NCBI GenBank assembly: GCA_019426215.1
Contig: CM033401.1
Span: forward strand, 18,605,134-18,669,133
Direction: 5' to 3'
Length of the DNA stretch: 64,000 nt
Source: Buddleja alternifolia
Lineage: Eukaryota > Streptophyta > Magnoliopsida > Lamiales > Scrophulariaceae
Both the position numbers and the translations under genes were made by a program. Positions 48,170 through 58,857 of this stretch are shown here, piece by piece. The notes under the pieces are model-generated. The model made no database searches. It worked only from the letters and a program-made list of their open reading frames with translations, and was not told the origin of the DNA. The stretch's first letter is position 1. Each line of letters opens with the position of its first letter.

Positions 48170-48376
48170 TGGGCCCAAGCCCAGCGTTACATTAATAAAC
48201 ACGCTGGGCTCAAGCCCATAGATTATTTATAGACGCGCTGGGCTCAAGCCCAGTGTCTGGCTAGCCATAGTGCTGGGCTTGGCCCAGCGCAACATTAAAT
48301 ACGCTGGGCCGCTGGATCAGTTATGTGTTGGGCTCAGCCCAGCACATATTCAACTTGTGCTGGGCCCGGCCCAACA
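48170..48376. repeat. Array of GCTGGGCTCAAGCCCAGC hairpins, ~33-bp period
   Basis: Seven inverted-repeat units, centred near 48177, 48210, 48244, 48280, 48306, 48334 and 48367. Each is a variant of GCTGGGC-TC/AA-GCCCAGC and they are separated by AT-rich spacers. A GC-rich stretch to about 48650 continues it. It lies in the leader of the minus-strand copia-like element. Confidence 0.8.
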
Positions 48377-48914
48377 CTCTTTGACCTTCTGCCCGTTAGG
48401 GTAGAAGCGTTGCAGGAGTCGCCGGCGCAGCGCCCAGCACCGCGGCCTTGGCGTCACCGGTCATGCCTCTGAGCGCCTCGTCACGGGCGCCCATTTTCGC
48501 CACCCCGTGTGACGCATAGCGACCCTTACAGCAACGCCTTGCATTGCACATTGGTGTGCTTTGCGCTGCCTAAAGCTGCACATTCTGCGCTTCCTTGTGC
48601 AGGCCAGGGAGGCGCTTCGAGCACCGCCGATTGTTCATCAACTCGCCGCCCAATTTCGAAGGATAGCAGGTCTGCTGTCGTGATATGCACACAGCAGGTT
48701 TGCTGTTCATGGTTGGGTATAACTTGATTTATCCCCGTTTTGCAGATTTTCAATCCAATCAAAAAGTAATTTCAGATTTAACAAATTCACCCAAAAAACA
48801 ATTTTAAATTTTCGATCCATATTACATGATTCTGAATCATACAATTACGCATCAAACATGAATACCAAATAAACACATTAACGCGCATACAAAAATCAAC
48901 GAAGCCTTAAATTG

Positions 48915-48926
48915 GGCTCTAATACA
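48915..48926 (-). other. Primer-binding site (mutated initiator tRNA-Met type)
   Basis: On the minus strand TGTATTAGAGCC, compared with TGGTATCAGAGCC in the other copia copies, stands two bases from the LTR end at 48929. It is recognisable but damaged. Confidence 0.65.
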
Positions 48927-48928
48927 AT

Positions 48929-49870
48929 TGTTGGGAATCGTTATTCAAAAATACATAGTGGATAAAAAATTTATTCAATTCCCGAGCCATGGATCAATTT
49001 AGGCTTTTCGTTGATTTTACACGAACGAGATAGAACAATTTACCTCTTGAAGCATGTTCATTATCATGTTCATGAGAGTAGTAACCCGTGAGTTCCTACC
49101 TCTAGATTGCCACGCGAAGATGATGATCTTCAAAAGCTCCAACCTCCTCTCCTAGCAACGGGACGGATGGTTAGGTGTTATGAGAGGGAGAGGGTATTTT
49201 TATTTTACTGTTTTTTTCTAAGAAAACCTAACTCCAAGTTGTAGGTGTAAAAGTGATTAATTTAGTAATGATTTAATGACCAAGTTATTAAATAAAAACC
49301 ATATGATTTGTACACGAAGTCGGGCCGACCATTCGGGCCTAGTGGGATGGGTTTATTGGGCTCATCCAATGCATAGTCCAATGTTGAGTAATTTAATTAA
49401 TTAATCCAAGCCTAATCCAATCAGACAATTAATTAAATCCATATTCTTTTAATTAATAGTTATATTAATTCTAAATTAATTCAACTTTTAATATTGATTA
49501 AATAAATATATTTAACTCATACCATTAAATATTTATTTAATAAATCAATACATCCCAAACGATCAGTAGTTTCACATCCTTGTGAAATTACCGAACTACC
49601 CTTTTTGCAGTAAAAAAATTCATCCTATCATCTTCATATTGCGCTACTCTTTAGGCTCATCTCGATTGGCATTGGGAGGATTTCAAGGATATATTTATCA
49701 CCAAGCAAGTCCCGTGAAGCTATACCCAAATCTAATCAAGCGCGAGATGAATATTGCATCACGAACCTTTAAGTTACACACACCGTATGCGTATAAACTC
49801 TTCACTGATGCAACCCAATCAAGTAGGAGTCATGGAATGTCAAACTCATGAACTTGTTACTGTACTAAAT
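48929..49870 (-). repeat. 5' LTR of the minus-strand copia-like element, truncated at its outer end
   Basis: Begins TGTTGGGAATCG on the plus strand, like TGTTGGGAAAAAA at 49996. It shares the CTCTTTAGGCTCATCTCGATTGGCATTGGGAGGA block (in pieces, near 49646) with the other copia LTRs. The expected ...CCTAACA end is missing; at 49871 another LTR starts. Confidence 0.7.
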
Positions 49871-49995
49871 TGTAAGGTTAATGTCCTCAAACGCCACTAG
49901 AGGACACATTCTATCAATAATAGGTAATTAGTTGTTTACTATTATATTGACATTTATATATTGTAATCATCTATAAGTCCATGAAAACAAGAGTT
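49871..49995 (+). repeat. Copia LTR start fragment in plus orientation
   Basis: TGTAAGGTTAATGTCCTC matches the first ~125 bases of the copia-1 type LTR (CCACTAGAGG, GACATTTATATATTGTAATC, CATCTATAAGTCCATG). It stands head-on to the minus-strand LTR at 49996, whose far end (51512-51639) is its inverted counterpart. Confidence 0.8.
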
Positions 49996-51639
49996 TGTTG
50001 GGAAAAAATAACCAAATGCAGCGGAAGTGGGATTTTAAAATTTTATTTGGATTTCCCCATAACAGGATCAATCCCAGGGTTTTATCAGACGTATGTATGA
50101 TAGAGTAAACACTTTACCCGTTGTGGCGAAGTTGGAGAATCTCATGAACTCGAATCCTTCAACTTCTTCGCAAATAACTCTGACTGAAATCTTGATAATC
50201 CGAGCAGTCCAAAAGTTCTGCCTCTAAATTGTCTCACTGAAAAAACTTGATGAGTATACTTCTCCTTCTTCTTGGTGTAGACCGACGTCTAGGAGAGAGA
50301 GGGAGGGAGGAAATTCTTTCTTGTGGTTCAAGTGTGGATTGTAACTTATGACCTAGGTATTAACTAATGTGATATATTTATATCAATTAAGTTAATATCT
50401 TGAGCTTAACTAGCCCATCATGGACGCCTATTTGGCCGTCCTTTATGGCCTTGTGTGCCACTTGGTGCACTAATTTGAGCATAGTCCAATCAATTATTTA
50501 ATTAATTAATTCAATCCAATTAATTAATCTAATTAAATAATAGATAGGATATTTAATTAATTTTATTTCTCCAAGAAATAACATATTAATTAAACTATAA
50601 ATGAACTAACTTATTTCTTCAAATAATTAATTCCATATAATTAATTTAAGTATCCAATACTTAAAATATTACCACCAGAAATATTCCATATTTTCTATCG
50701 ATTTTTTTCTTTTTAAGCGTGACTCTTTAGGTTCATCTATATTTGGCAGTGGGAGGATTCCATTGAATATGAGTCTCACCTAGCTAGTCTGGTGGTCCAT
50801 ATTGTAACCCAAATTAAATGAAATGATTGGATCATTTTTACCTTTCCTATTGTAAATATTGTGTGAATACAAACTTTTGGTTTCCTTATCCCGGTCAAGT
50901 GCGAGTCATGGTTTTTGGTCAAACTCATTAACTTCACAATATGCTATATTTATAACAAGTTCAGATCAATTAATGTTTTGGCCAAAGACTTTAAGGTCTA
51001 ACTTACTTATAAATACATAGGATAATTCCTCGTTTACCTTCAAGGTAACGAATCCCATCTTGGATATCAGTTAACACTACTACTTGCCCACTGCAGTTTG
51101 AGGTTGACCCCACCAAAGGGTGAATTGGGCCAAACTACTCTAATGAAAAATCCAATGTCACAAGTATATCTTCAACTCGATTCCTCAAGTCTAAAGTTCA
51201 GACACACTTATTACAATTTAATCAATTCTATCATTCACTGTCAAAGAGTGAAAATCCATGTGACAGAATCGATGTGAGTCATGTTTGAGTGCCACTATCT
51301 CCATCAGTGCACCTATGATGTGAGCTTTTCACTACTTCCTAGTGATTGATGGTCACTTTCTCATCAAAACTCATATCATACAAGTCTTCATGATTTCTAA
51401 TGCCCAATTGAAAATCATTGACTTGCAGACTATTTTAGTACATAAATATCAAACTCCTCTAGTGCTTTAGATAGTTAAATCTAGTGTTTATGGACTTATA
51501 GATGATTACAATATATAAATGCCAATATAATAATAAATAAATAATTGCCTTTTATTGATAAAATGCGAATTAATTACAAATTGAAAATGTGCTAATATTC
51601 TCTAATCTTCTAGTGGCATTTGAGGACATTAACCTAACA
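49996..51639 (-). repeat. 3' LTR of copia-3
   Basis: 1644 bp, TGTTGGGAAAAAATAACC...ATTAACCTAACA on the plus strand, giving TG...CA ends. It holds the uninterrupted GCGTGACTCTTTAGGTTCAT block (50717) that shows the pre-insertion order of the LTR split by the Tekay array. A purine-rich AAATGGGATAT on the minus strand borders it (51640-51650). Confidence 0.9.
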
Positions 51640-51660
51640 ATATCCCATTTGTAGTGAATG

Positions 51661-52388
51661 TCAATCACTATTGTATCTAATACCCATCTTTTCGAGATGT
51701 CGATCCAGCACTGCCTGTGTTAAAGGCTTAGTCAATAGGTCAGTGATGTTGTCTGCTGAATTTACTCTCTGAACAACTATCTCGCCTCTTCCAACGATTT
51801 CTCTTATTATGTAATATCTTCTCTCTATGTGCTTGGATTTGTTGTGAGACCTTGGTTCATTTGCTTGTGCAATAGACCCGTTATTGTTAATATAAAGGTG
51901 TAATGACAGCTCTACACTAGGGACCACTTGAAATTCTCTAAGAAACTTCCTAATCTAAACACCCTCTTTAGCAGCCTCAAACTCTGTTATGTATTTCGCC
52001 TCAGTGGTGGAATCAGCGGTTGTGCTTTGTTTGGAACTTTTCCAAGTCACCGCTCCACCATTGAGCGTGAGTATAAACCCTGAAGTGGATTTTCAATCAT
52101 CCACATTAGATTGAAAATCTGAGTCAGTATATCCATCCACCTTCATATATCCATGTCCATATGTTTGGACCATATCCTTAGTTCTCTTCAGATACTTAAG
52201 GATATTTTTTACAACAGTCCAGTGTTCTCTATCTGGGTTAGCCTGAAAATAACTCACCACGCTTATCGCGTAGGCTATGCCTGGCCGTGTGCATAGAATG
52301 GTGTACATCAGACTACCCACTGCAGACGCATAGGGCGCCATACTCATTTCTTTCCTATCCTCCTCACTTTGAGGAGACATAGACTTTG
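51661..52388 (-). pseudogene. Copia-3 RNase H and end of RT
   Basis: From right to left: KSMSPQSEEDRKEMSMAPYA, SLMYTILCTRPGIAYAISVV, NPDREHWTVVKNILKYLKRT, YTDSDFQSNVDD, then after a stop at 52093 a frame with WKSSKQST and EFEAAKEGV and a further stop near 51955, and finally HLYINNNGSIAQANEPRSHN and KPLTQAVLDRHLEKMGIRYNSD ending at 51661. The usual HCDNNG has become YINNNG, so a catalytic Asp is lost. The 52388 end abuts the inserted gypsy element. Confidence 0.85.
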
Positions 52389-52396
52389 CAAAAACT

Positions 52397-53715
52397 TGAC
52401 ACGAAAAATCCTTACGTGTTTGCACAGCAAGTGGACTGATCGTGTGTAGTAATAAAATTGGATTTTAAGTTCGGGATGTCGAACCCACAGAGACTCGTAT
52501 TTTAGATTGACAAAATTTAAAGCAATTAAAATTAAATCAAAAGAGGATGATTAATTGACGATGAAAAAGTGGAAACGATACTTGACAAATTGATTAAGAT
52601 TCTTATGTGAGAAAGCAACTAAGGCACATGCTTCAACCATTATTACTCGTTAATATATATGAGTGATTATTCGAATTATTAGACTACTATTGCTTTGGTG
52701 GAAAAAACCTTAATTAATTACTACCCGATCTCTCGGCTGTAATAATCCTATGACTACGTGACGGTTCTCTAAATATTTCTATCCGAGACTCAAATCATTA
52801 GCCATGCATTCATGTTTTAGAATTTCCCCGGATTAATCCGACTAACTGCACTCGGAAATCTATACCTATCTGTACGAGCAATTCCTCATGTTTTTCGGAT
52901 GATGTGTTAATTCCTTTGAACCCTAATCTATATTCTCTCGAATCATAAACTAGGCTAATTAGCAAGCATATGGCAGATCAGGCATATGATTGGAATAAAA
53001 GCATAAAATTAACACACAAAGCAATAATAGAATTAAGACGAACAATCAATTCATATATATTAACTCATAAAATTGGCATTCACATGGCCATAGTTAAAGT
53101 AAATTAGTTCATACTCATATTTGGAAAAACAACTAAAAACATAGAATTATTCATAGACAAATAATCTAGAATTAAAATTCTCCCTATTACGAATTGATGA
53201 CTTCGTGTAGAATCGTCTTTCTCTTCGTCTTCCTCATTTCTTGGCTCCAACTCTCTTTCAAAGCTGAAATTTTCCAACCCTAATGATGTTGGAAGAGAAG
53301 GTATTTATAGAAGAGGATCCCCCAAGTCTCCTAGTTGCATTAGGAATAACAACTTGCCAAAATTCGTCCAGCCGCCTCTCACGTCCGTACGTTGCCCCTC
53401 ACGTTCGAACGTGATGATGTGGCATAAGTTGTTGACTGGGAGCTGACTGGGCCAACGTTCGAACTTGACATGCCTCACGTTCGAACGTTGATGACGCGGC
53501 CACGCCCGAACGTTGATATCTCCACGTACATACGTTGCATGTAGAATGTGGCCAAAATAATGTTTTTCCGCCCTTTTCGCTCGATTGTCATGATTTTACC
53601 CCTGTACTCATTTAACACACAAATCAAAGCCACAAGTGGTAAAGATCACTCATAATCGACTCTAAACAAACCAATTATCGGGCCCTAAAACACGTAAAAC
53701 TCAAGCTTATCAACA
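52397..53715 (-). repeat. 3' LTR of the Athila-like element
   Basis: TGACACGAAAAATCC...AAGCTTATCAACA on the plus strand, 1319 bp. A TATA-like TCTATAAATACC (minus strand, about 53300-53312) suits a promoter. The downstream part contains the ACGTTCGAACGT array (53380-53537). The first ~790 bases match 58069-58856 closely. Confidence 0.83.
53380..53537. repeat. Palindromic CACGTTCGAACGTTG array in the LTR
   Basis: Six variants of a 15-base palindromic motif start at 53380, 53400, 53454, 53476, 53501 and 53523 (for example CACGTTCGAACGTTG at 53476). Spacing is 20-25 bases with one gap of 54. The same motif recurs at 56413-56563 in the internal region and was not noticed elsewhere in the window. 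Confidence 0.8.
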
Positions 53716-53728
53716 CCCCCAAACTTAA
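53716..53728 (-). other. Polypurine tract of the Athila-like element
   Basis: On the minus strand AAGTTTGGGGG precedes the LTR start TGTTGATAAGCTT. This AAGTTTGGGGG form is typical of plant gypsy elements of this type. A similar GTTTGGGGTTGTT lies at about 54942-54955. Confidence 0.75.
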
Positions 53729-55338
53729 CATTGATCATCCCCGAGCAATTAAACAAAAGAAAACTACGACTAAAACAACACCAAGATAAGGGATAAAACA
53801 AAAACAAAAGATAGCTCACTTTCGTAGAGAGCACGATTGCATTTAGTGTATGCAACAAGCCGTTAAACCTCAATTTTTCCAAAAGAGGACGAGTTTCGTC
53901 TCGTGAGGGTTTGCAGAAGATATACCCACAAAATCCAACAAAATTTCAGTCCCACCCAACCAACACAAATCAACTTAATCAACAAGAAAACAATGGCATA
54001 AAATCGACCTTTAAAGCTTAAAAATTGTATACACATATCAATGACTTGCTCATGTTACACCTTGACTCGAATAAACCTCCAAAGGATGTAGTTATTGTAA
54101 GTCTATGGCATTATAGTCAAGTGGCACCCTTACCAAATTTCAGATTTTCTCCCATATCTATTAACCTTCGATCAATATTAAAGCACAAGCCTCATAGAAA
54201 ACTTCAAATCCAGTTACATTTCATCACTTAAACCATTTAAACTTAAAACTTCACATGAAACTTCCATTTAAATTCATTAAGGCTCGGTCATGTGCAATGT
54301 TCTATTTCCTTAGGCTTTCTATGACACCCATGTATCGAGCTTTGGATCAATGACTCCCAAACTAGATAGTTTTAGGGCATTAAGTGTCCAGACACTCCTT
54401 ACGGATTTAATCACTTGAGTGCCAAAGGACACGAAATAAAACTAGACCTTTCATTCGCTTTCAACTTTAATTGGCTTGAGCAAAGCTCAAATTAGCTTAA
54501 TAGTACAGTTTATAGGCATGTAACTTTTCACCTCCAGTACATATTAGCCTGACTTTATAGTCATACCAATTTTCATCAACCTTATTCATTATTCATTAGG
54601 CATATGAAGTAACTACTCAACTCATGACCCTAAGAAAAATCTAAGTCAATATTTCCGGGAAAAATTCCTTAAGTGTTTCAGAATGATTATCCACTTAACT
54701 CCTCTACCCTCAACTTATTGTGCATTTGTGATTCATCTAAGGAGAATCTACTCTAATCTAGGGTCCCACGAGCAAAGTAAAGATATGTATATTGCATTTA
54801 ATTCAAATATAAAAAATTCATGCCATCGAACTCAAGTTAATCAAAATCATTGCAACAATTGGGGCTAAAAAAAAATTACATGCTCGATTTTCTTGAATTT
54901 CGCCGTATAAGCACAAAACATGAATATAACTAAGCACTACCTAACAACCCCAAACTTAAACCTAACATTGTCCTCAATGTTACATCTAAACTCATACCGT
55001 GAAAAGAGGTAAAGTAAGTACTTACAGCCAAGGATGCTGAAAAGCAATCCGTTATCTCATATGTGTTTCAAAACAAACGCATCTCCTCCCATTATGATAA
55101 GCATCTCCAAACAATGGGAAACCGCTACTATCCATGCTCACTATACTCAAACAACTAAACCATCAAGCAGAAAAAAAACACATGCCAAAAGTGCATGCTA
55201 AAAAAAAACAGAAAGGAAACCTAAGAAAAACTAAGCAAAACAAAAACTAGAAAACAAAAGAAAAATTTACAAACTTGGGTTGCCTCCCAAGAAGCGCTCT
55301 TTTATAGTCAGTAGCTTGACTGCTCCGCTCTTTGAGGT
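53729..55338. other. Non-coding internal part of the Athila-like element
   Basis: About 1.6 kb where RT, RNase H and integrase would be expected. It has only short, unsupported frames. A second polypurine-like phrase with a following CATTGTCCTCAATGTTAC lies near 54942-54990, parallel to the CATTGATCATCCCCGAGC phrase after the true tract, as if an element end had been duplicated. Confidence 0.55.
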
Positions 55339-55820
55339 TTAAATGGGTGGCCCATTTAGCACGAAAATATAATTGTCATTTCTCTCTCTATCCTCTAGTT
55401 GCACACCCGTCTTTGTTGCCAAATTGCAACTTGAACCCCTTCTTCCATGTATTACCCAAGTTGCGTCGTCCGGACCAAATAGATTTATAGTGTAAAGCTT
55501 CCTCCACTTATATTGAGGTTTTTCATGTTTATCAATTTCACGAACACCTTGACATGCTGTAAAGTCTTTCATACATGTATCTTCTCTTTTCACCTTGTCC
55601 ACTTTTTTATTGGGAGTGTCCTCATCCAACTTGCGGGCACCTTTAGTCTTGCCATTCTGACACTTCTCCTCAATCGAACGGTTAAGAGCATCGACATTTA
55701 AACAAGTATGATTATCCGTAGATTGTTTCTGATTATCATAAACATCGAATATAACTTTTTCCTCTCCTACCTTCAATGTCAACTTACCCTTGTCGATGTT
55801 GATCTTGGCCTTACCAGTGG
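55339..55820 (-). pseudogene. Protease C-terminal part and following linker of the Athila-like element
   Basis: Continues the protease after a short deletion: KGKLTLKVGEEKVIFDVYD, then a Lys/Glu-rich linker and WRKLYTINLFGPDDATWVIHGRRG, ending VLNGPPI at 55339. The ILGR part that should lie between MDGDTD and PFLATGKAKINIDKG is missing, and the frame shifts there (about 55822-55830). No reverse transcriptase follows. Confidence 0.75.
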
Positions 55821-56459
55821 CTAGGAAAGGTCAGTATCTCCATCCATCTCGAGAACCACAAAGTCTACCGGGAAGTAAAACTTGTCGACTTGCACGATGA
55901 CATCCTCTATGATTCCCTTCGGGTGTTTTATCGATCGATCTGCAAGTTGGAGGCTCATCGAAGTTGGTTTCAGATTTTCCAAACCCAAATTTTGTAACAA
56001 CGAGTAAGGAAGGAGATTTATGCTGGCACCCGAATCACATAGCACTTGGTCGAATTTGAGTTTCCCAATTATGCAAGGAATTTGGATGCTCCCCGAATCA
56101 TTGAGTTTCTTTGGCATCTTGTTCAACACTATTGCTGAGCATGCTTCAGTCAAGCACACCGTTTCATTTCCTTCCCACTTCTGCTTATTGGAGAGAATAT
56201 CCTTGAAAAACTTGATGTAATTGGGCATCTGCAAAATCGCATCAATAAAAGGAATGTTAATGCGAACTTCTCGAAGAATTTCTAAAATCCTAAGAAAACT
56301 CTTATCCATTTCCTTTTTATTCTTTTTATGTGCTAGGGGGAAGGGAAGACGTATCTCAACAGGTTTAGACGAAGAGGGAGATAAGGTTTCAGAAGAGGCC
56401 TTGTCTACCTCTGACGTTCGAACATTGTCCTTCCTAACGTTCGAACGTTGACCGATCAA
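55821..56459 (-). pseudogene. Athila-like aspartic protease
   Basis: The frame begins at a TTG and is a continuation of the gag frame disrupted by the repeat array. After a linker (KEMDKSFLRILEILREVRINIPF, AILQMPNYIKFFKDILSNK) the protease has CDSGASINLLPYSLLQNLGL (catalytic D-S-G) and SLQLADRSIKHPKGIIEDV, and VDKFYFPVDFVVLEMD. It ends by frameshift at 55821. Athila proteases look like this. Confidence 0.83.
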
Positions 56460-56563
56460 TGCCCGAATGTCAGGGTGGTCACGTTCGAACGTTGGAGACA
56501 GTGTGTCCGATTTTCCAAAATTTTACAACGTTCGCACGTTGTCCTCTTCACGTTCACACGTTG
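56413..56563. repeat. Palindromic ACGTTCGAACGTTG array at the gag-protease junction
   Basis: Copies of the 15-base motif start at 56413, 56436, 56480, 56527 and 56549, with a weaker CCCGAATG unit near 56461. Spacing is 21-23 bases or twice that. Because the period is not a multiple of three, the array breaks the gag-protease frame; gag ends inside it (stop 56523). Confidence 0.8.
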
Positions 56564-57824
56564 GATGCTGGGGAGGTGCATTTTTCACTTCTTTGCCACT
56601 ACGGAGGGTAACGGCATGGCACAGTTCCTTCGGATTCTTCTCTGTATCGCTCGGCAGTGTCCCGGGTACTCTTCCACCCGCATCAGCCGATAATCGTGCA
56701 AATTGGTGCTGCATCTCTTTCATTCCCGTCATAACACCCTGTAACATCAATCGAAGCTCCGCGAATGATTCGTCCGATTTTTTCATGTGAACCTCTAATC
56801 TTTCTTCGACAGTAAGAGGTCTCTGAGCTTGACCTTGTGGTTTAAAATTTCCAGGCCTTTGACTTTGATTGTTGTTAAACGGAGGCCTCGGTGCTTGGTA
56901 GATGCCTTGTTGTGCATTGTGTGCCGGATTTGGCCTTTTCGAAAAATTCTCGGGTATGTGGAAGTTCAATCGAGGCTTGTTGGAATTTCCGACATAGTTC
57001 ACATCACCAATGGCTGGCTCTACCTCCAGATCCACATCTTGTTCTACCTGTTGAGCAACAGCAACCCTTCGGGATTGTGGAGGAAACTCATCGTCATCGT
57101 CAGGGTACAGTTCATCCTCCCGTGCCATCTGCTCTAGTTTAGCCCGCACTGTGCTGCTATCGAGACCCAACAGATCACCACCGGCTCCTGCATTAAGTCT
57201 GTGACGAATCCGAGACCGGACTCCATTAAAGAAGTGTAGCACTCGCTCGTCTCCTGAATAGTTGTGATCGGGGTACTTTCGAAGCAGGCTCTTGTATCTT
57301 GCCCATGCTGATGCTAACAATTCATCCCGTTTCTGTTTAAAACCCTTGATCTCGCTTCTTAACTCGTTAATCCTTGATGGAGGGAAAAACTTATTGAGAA
57401 ACTCCTCGACTAACTCTTCCCACATTTCAATGGATTGTGGGGGCAACGACTTGTACCACAAAGTCCCTTTATCCTTAAGCGAAAAATGGAATAATCGGAG
57501 GCGGATGGCATCAAAATCTCTCGGGTGGAATTGCATGGTAGATAACACATTCTTGAATTGCTCCAGATGGTCATGAGGCGACTCTTTCGGATCACCATAA
57601 AATTGTTTGTCCTGAACCATGCTGAACATGTGAGATGGAATGTGGAAGTTCAGCGTGGCAAAATTGGGGAACACAACAGGCCCCGGCGTAGTGTGTACAC
57701 GAGGGGGTTGGCTACCGCGAATTGATCCAGGTGGTGCCGGAGGTGCTGGTTGCATAGCTTGATACAGGTTTTGAAACCATTCCATGTTCTCTGGTAGATT
57801 GATGTCAGGAAGATTTCCAGCCAT
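56523..57824 (-). pseudogene. Athila-like gag
   Basis: The ATG at 57822-57824 gives MAGNLPDINLPENMEWF, and the frame is open for 433 codons. The gag domain covers about residues 75-220 (PHDHLEQFKNVLSTM, AIRLRLFHFSLKDKGTLWY, EEFLNKFFPPSRINELR, RVLHFFNGVRSRIRHRL). An acidic segment (LYPDDDDEFPPQ), a Gln/Asn/Pro-rich linker and the Athila-type HAVTLRSGKEV motif near the end follow. It ends within the palindrome array. This single frame looks intact, but it lacks its normal fusion to the protease. Confidence 0.85.
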
Positions 57825-58043
57825 AGCTCGATTCCTGAAGTTTGCTCGGAATGTTCATTCGATCTCAGGGTCAAATTCTTCCAAAGCCTGTCCGGAGGCT
57901 CGGGTCATTCACCACAAAGACACCCTGTTTAAATAACGAAGCAAATCACAAGAATTCAGAGCTAGAAAATAAAATTAATAATAAAACGATAACAAGCAAG
58001 TAAACTAAAAATTGCAATAAACTTATAAACTAAAATAAAACAA

Positions 58044-58062
58044 GTCCCCGACAAAGGCGCCA
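58044..58062 (-). other. Primer-binding site of the Athila-like element
   Basis: On the minus strand TGGCGCCTTTGTCGGGGAC, close to the usual TGGCGCC...CGGGGA form of Athila elements. It lies six bases from the LTR end at 58069. Confidence 0.82.
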
Positions 58063-58068
58063 AAAACT

Positions 58069-58856
58069 TGACACGAAAAATCCTTACGTGTTTGCACAGC
58101 AAGTGGACTGGTCGTGTGTAGTAATAAAATTGGATTTTAAGTCCGGGATGTCGAACCCACAGAGACTCGTATTTTAGATTGACAAAATTTAAAGCAATTA
58201 AAATTAAATCAAAAGAGGATGATTAATTGACGATGAAAAAGTGGAAACGATACTTGACAAATTGATTAAGATTCTTATGTGAGAAAGCAACTAAGGCATA
58301 TGCTTCAACCATTATTACTCGTTAATATATATGAGTGATTATTCGAATTATTAGACTACTATTGCTTTGGTGGAAAAAATCTTAATTAATTACTACCCGA
58401 TCTCTCGGTTGTAATAATCCTATGATTACGTGACGGTTCTCTAAATATTTCTATTCGAGACTCAAATCATTAGCCATGCATTCATGTTTTAGAATTTCCC
58501 CGGATTAATCCGGCTAACTGCACCCGGAAATCTATACCTATCTCTAGGAGCAATTCCTCATGTTTTTCGAATGATATGTTAATTCCTTTGAACCCTAATC
58601 TATATTCTCTCGAATCATAAACTAGACTAATTAGCAAGCATATGGTAGATCATGCATATGATTGGAATAAAAACATAAAATTAACACACAAAGCAATAAT
58701 AGAATTAAGACGAACAATCAATTCATATATATTAACTCATAAAATTGGCATTCACATGGCCTTAGTTAAAGTAAAGTAGTTCATACTCATAATTGGAAAA
58801 ACAACTAAAAACATAGAATTATTCATAGACAAATAATCTAGAATTAAAATTCTCCC
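58069..58856 (-). repeat. 5' LTR of the Athila-like element, truncated
   Basis: Matches 52397-53187 with scattered substitutions and then stops at ATTCTCCCT, joined to copia-3 RT sequence (TATAGATTCTCGCCAC). About 530 bp of the LTR, including the TATA-like box and palindrome array, are missing. Confidence 0.83.
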
Positions 58857-58857
58857 T

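Larger units (their letters stand above)
46653..49870 (-). mobile_element. Copia-like element (minus), 5' LTR and leader only
   Basis: Oriented to the left: 5' LTR 48929-49870, a mutated initiator-Met primer site at 48915-48926, then 2.26 kb of leader-type sequence down to the junction with copia-2 at 46653. No gag, protease or pol can be recognised. It is either a deleted copia element or a non-coding (LARD-like) derivative. Confidence 0.55.
52389..58857 (-). mobile_element. Athila-like Ty3/gypsy element with gag and protease but no pol
   Basis: 3' LTR 52397-53715, polypurine tract 53716, non-coding 53729-55320, protease and its tail 55339-56459, gag 56523-57824, primer site 58044-58062, truncated 5' LTR 58069-58856. 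Inserted in copia-3 pol. The flanking copia parts are not adjacent in the family (RT N-terminus on the right, RT C-terminus on the left), so the insertion was accompanied or followed by a deletion that also took the end of the 5' LTR. No target duplication is visible. Confidence 0.85.

Noticed and set aside
48509..48762. Overlapping frames on both strands in GC-rich DNA
   Set aside because: They fall in the leader of a copia-like element. The length is what GC-rich DNA gives by chance and no motif is present.
53380..53537. CRISPR-like array
   Set aside because: The units are short palindromes with about 7-base spacers inside a plant LTR. There are no cas genes and the context is eukaryotic.
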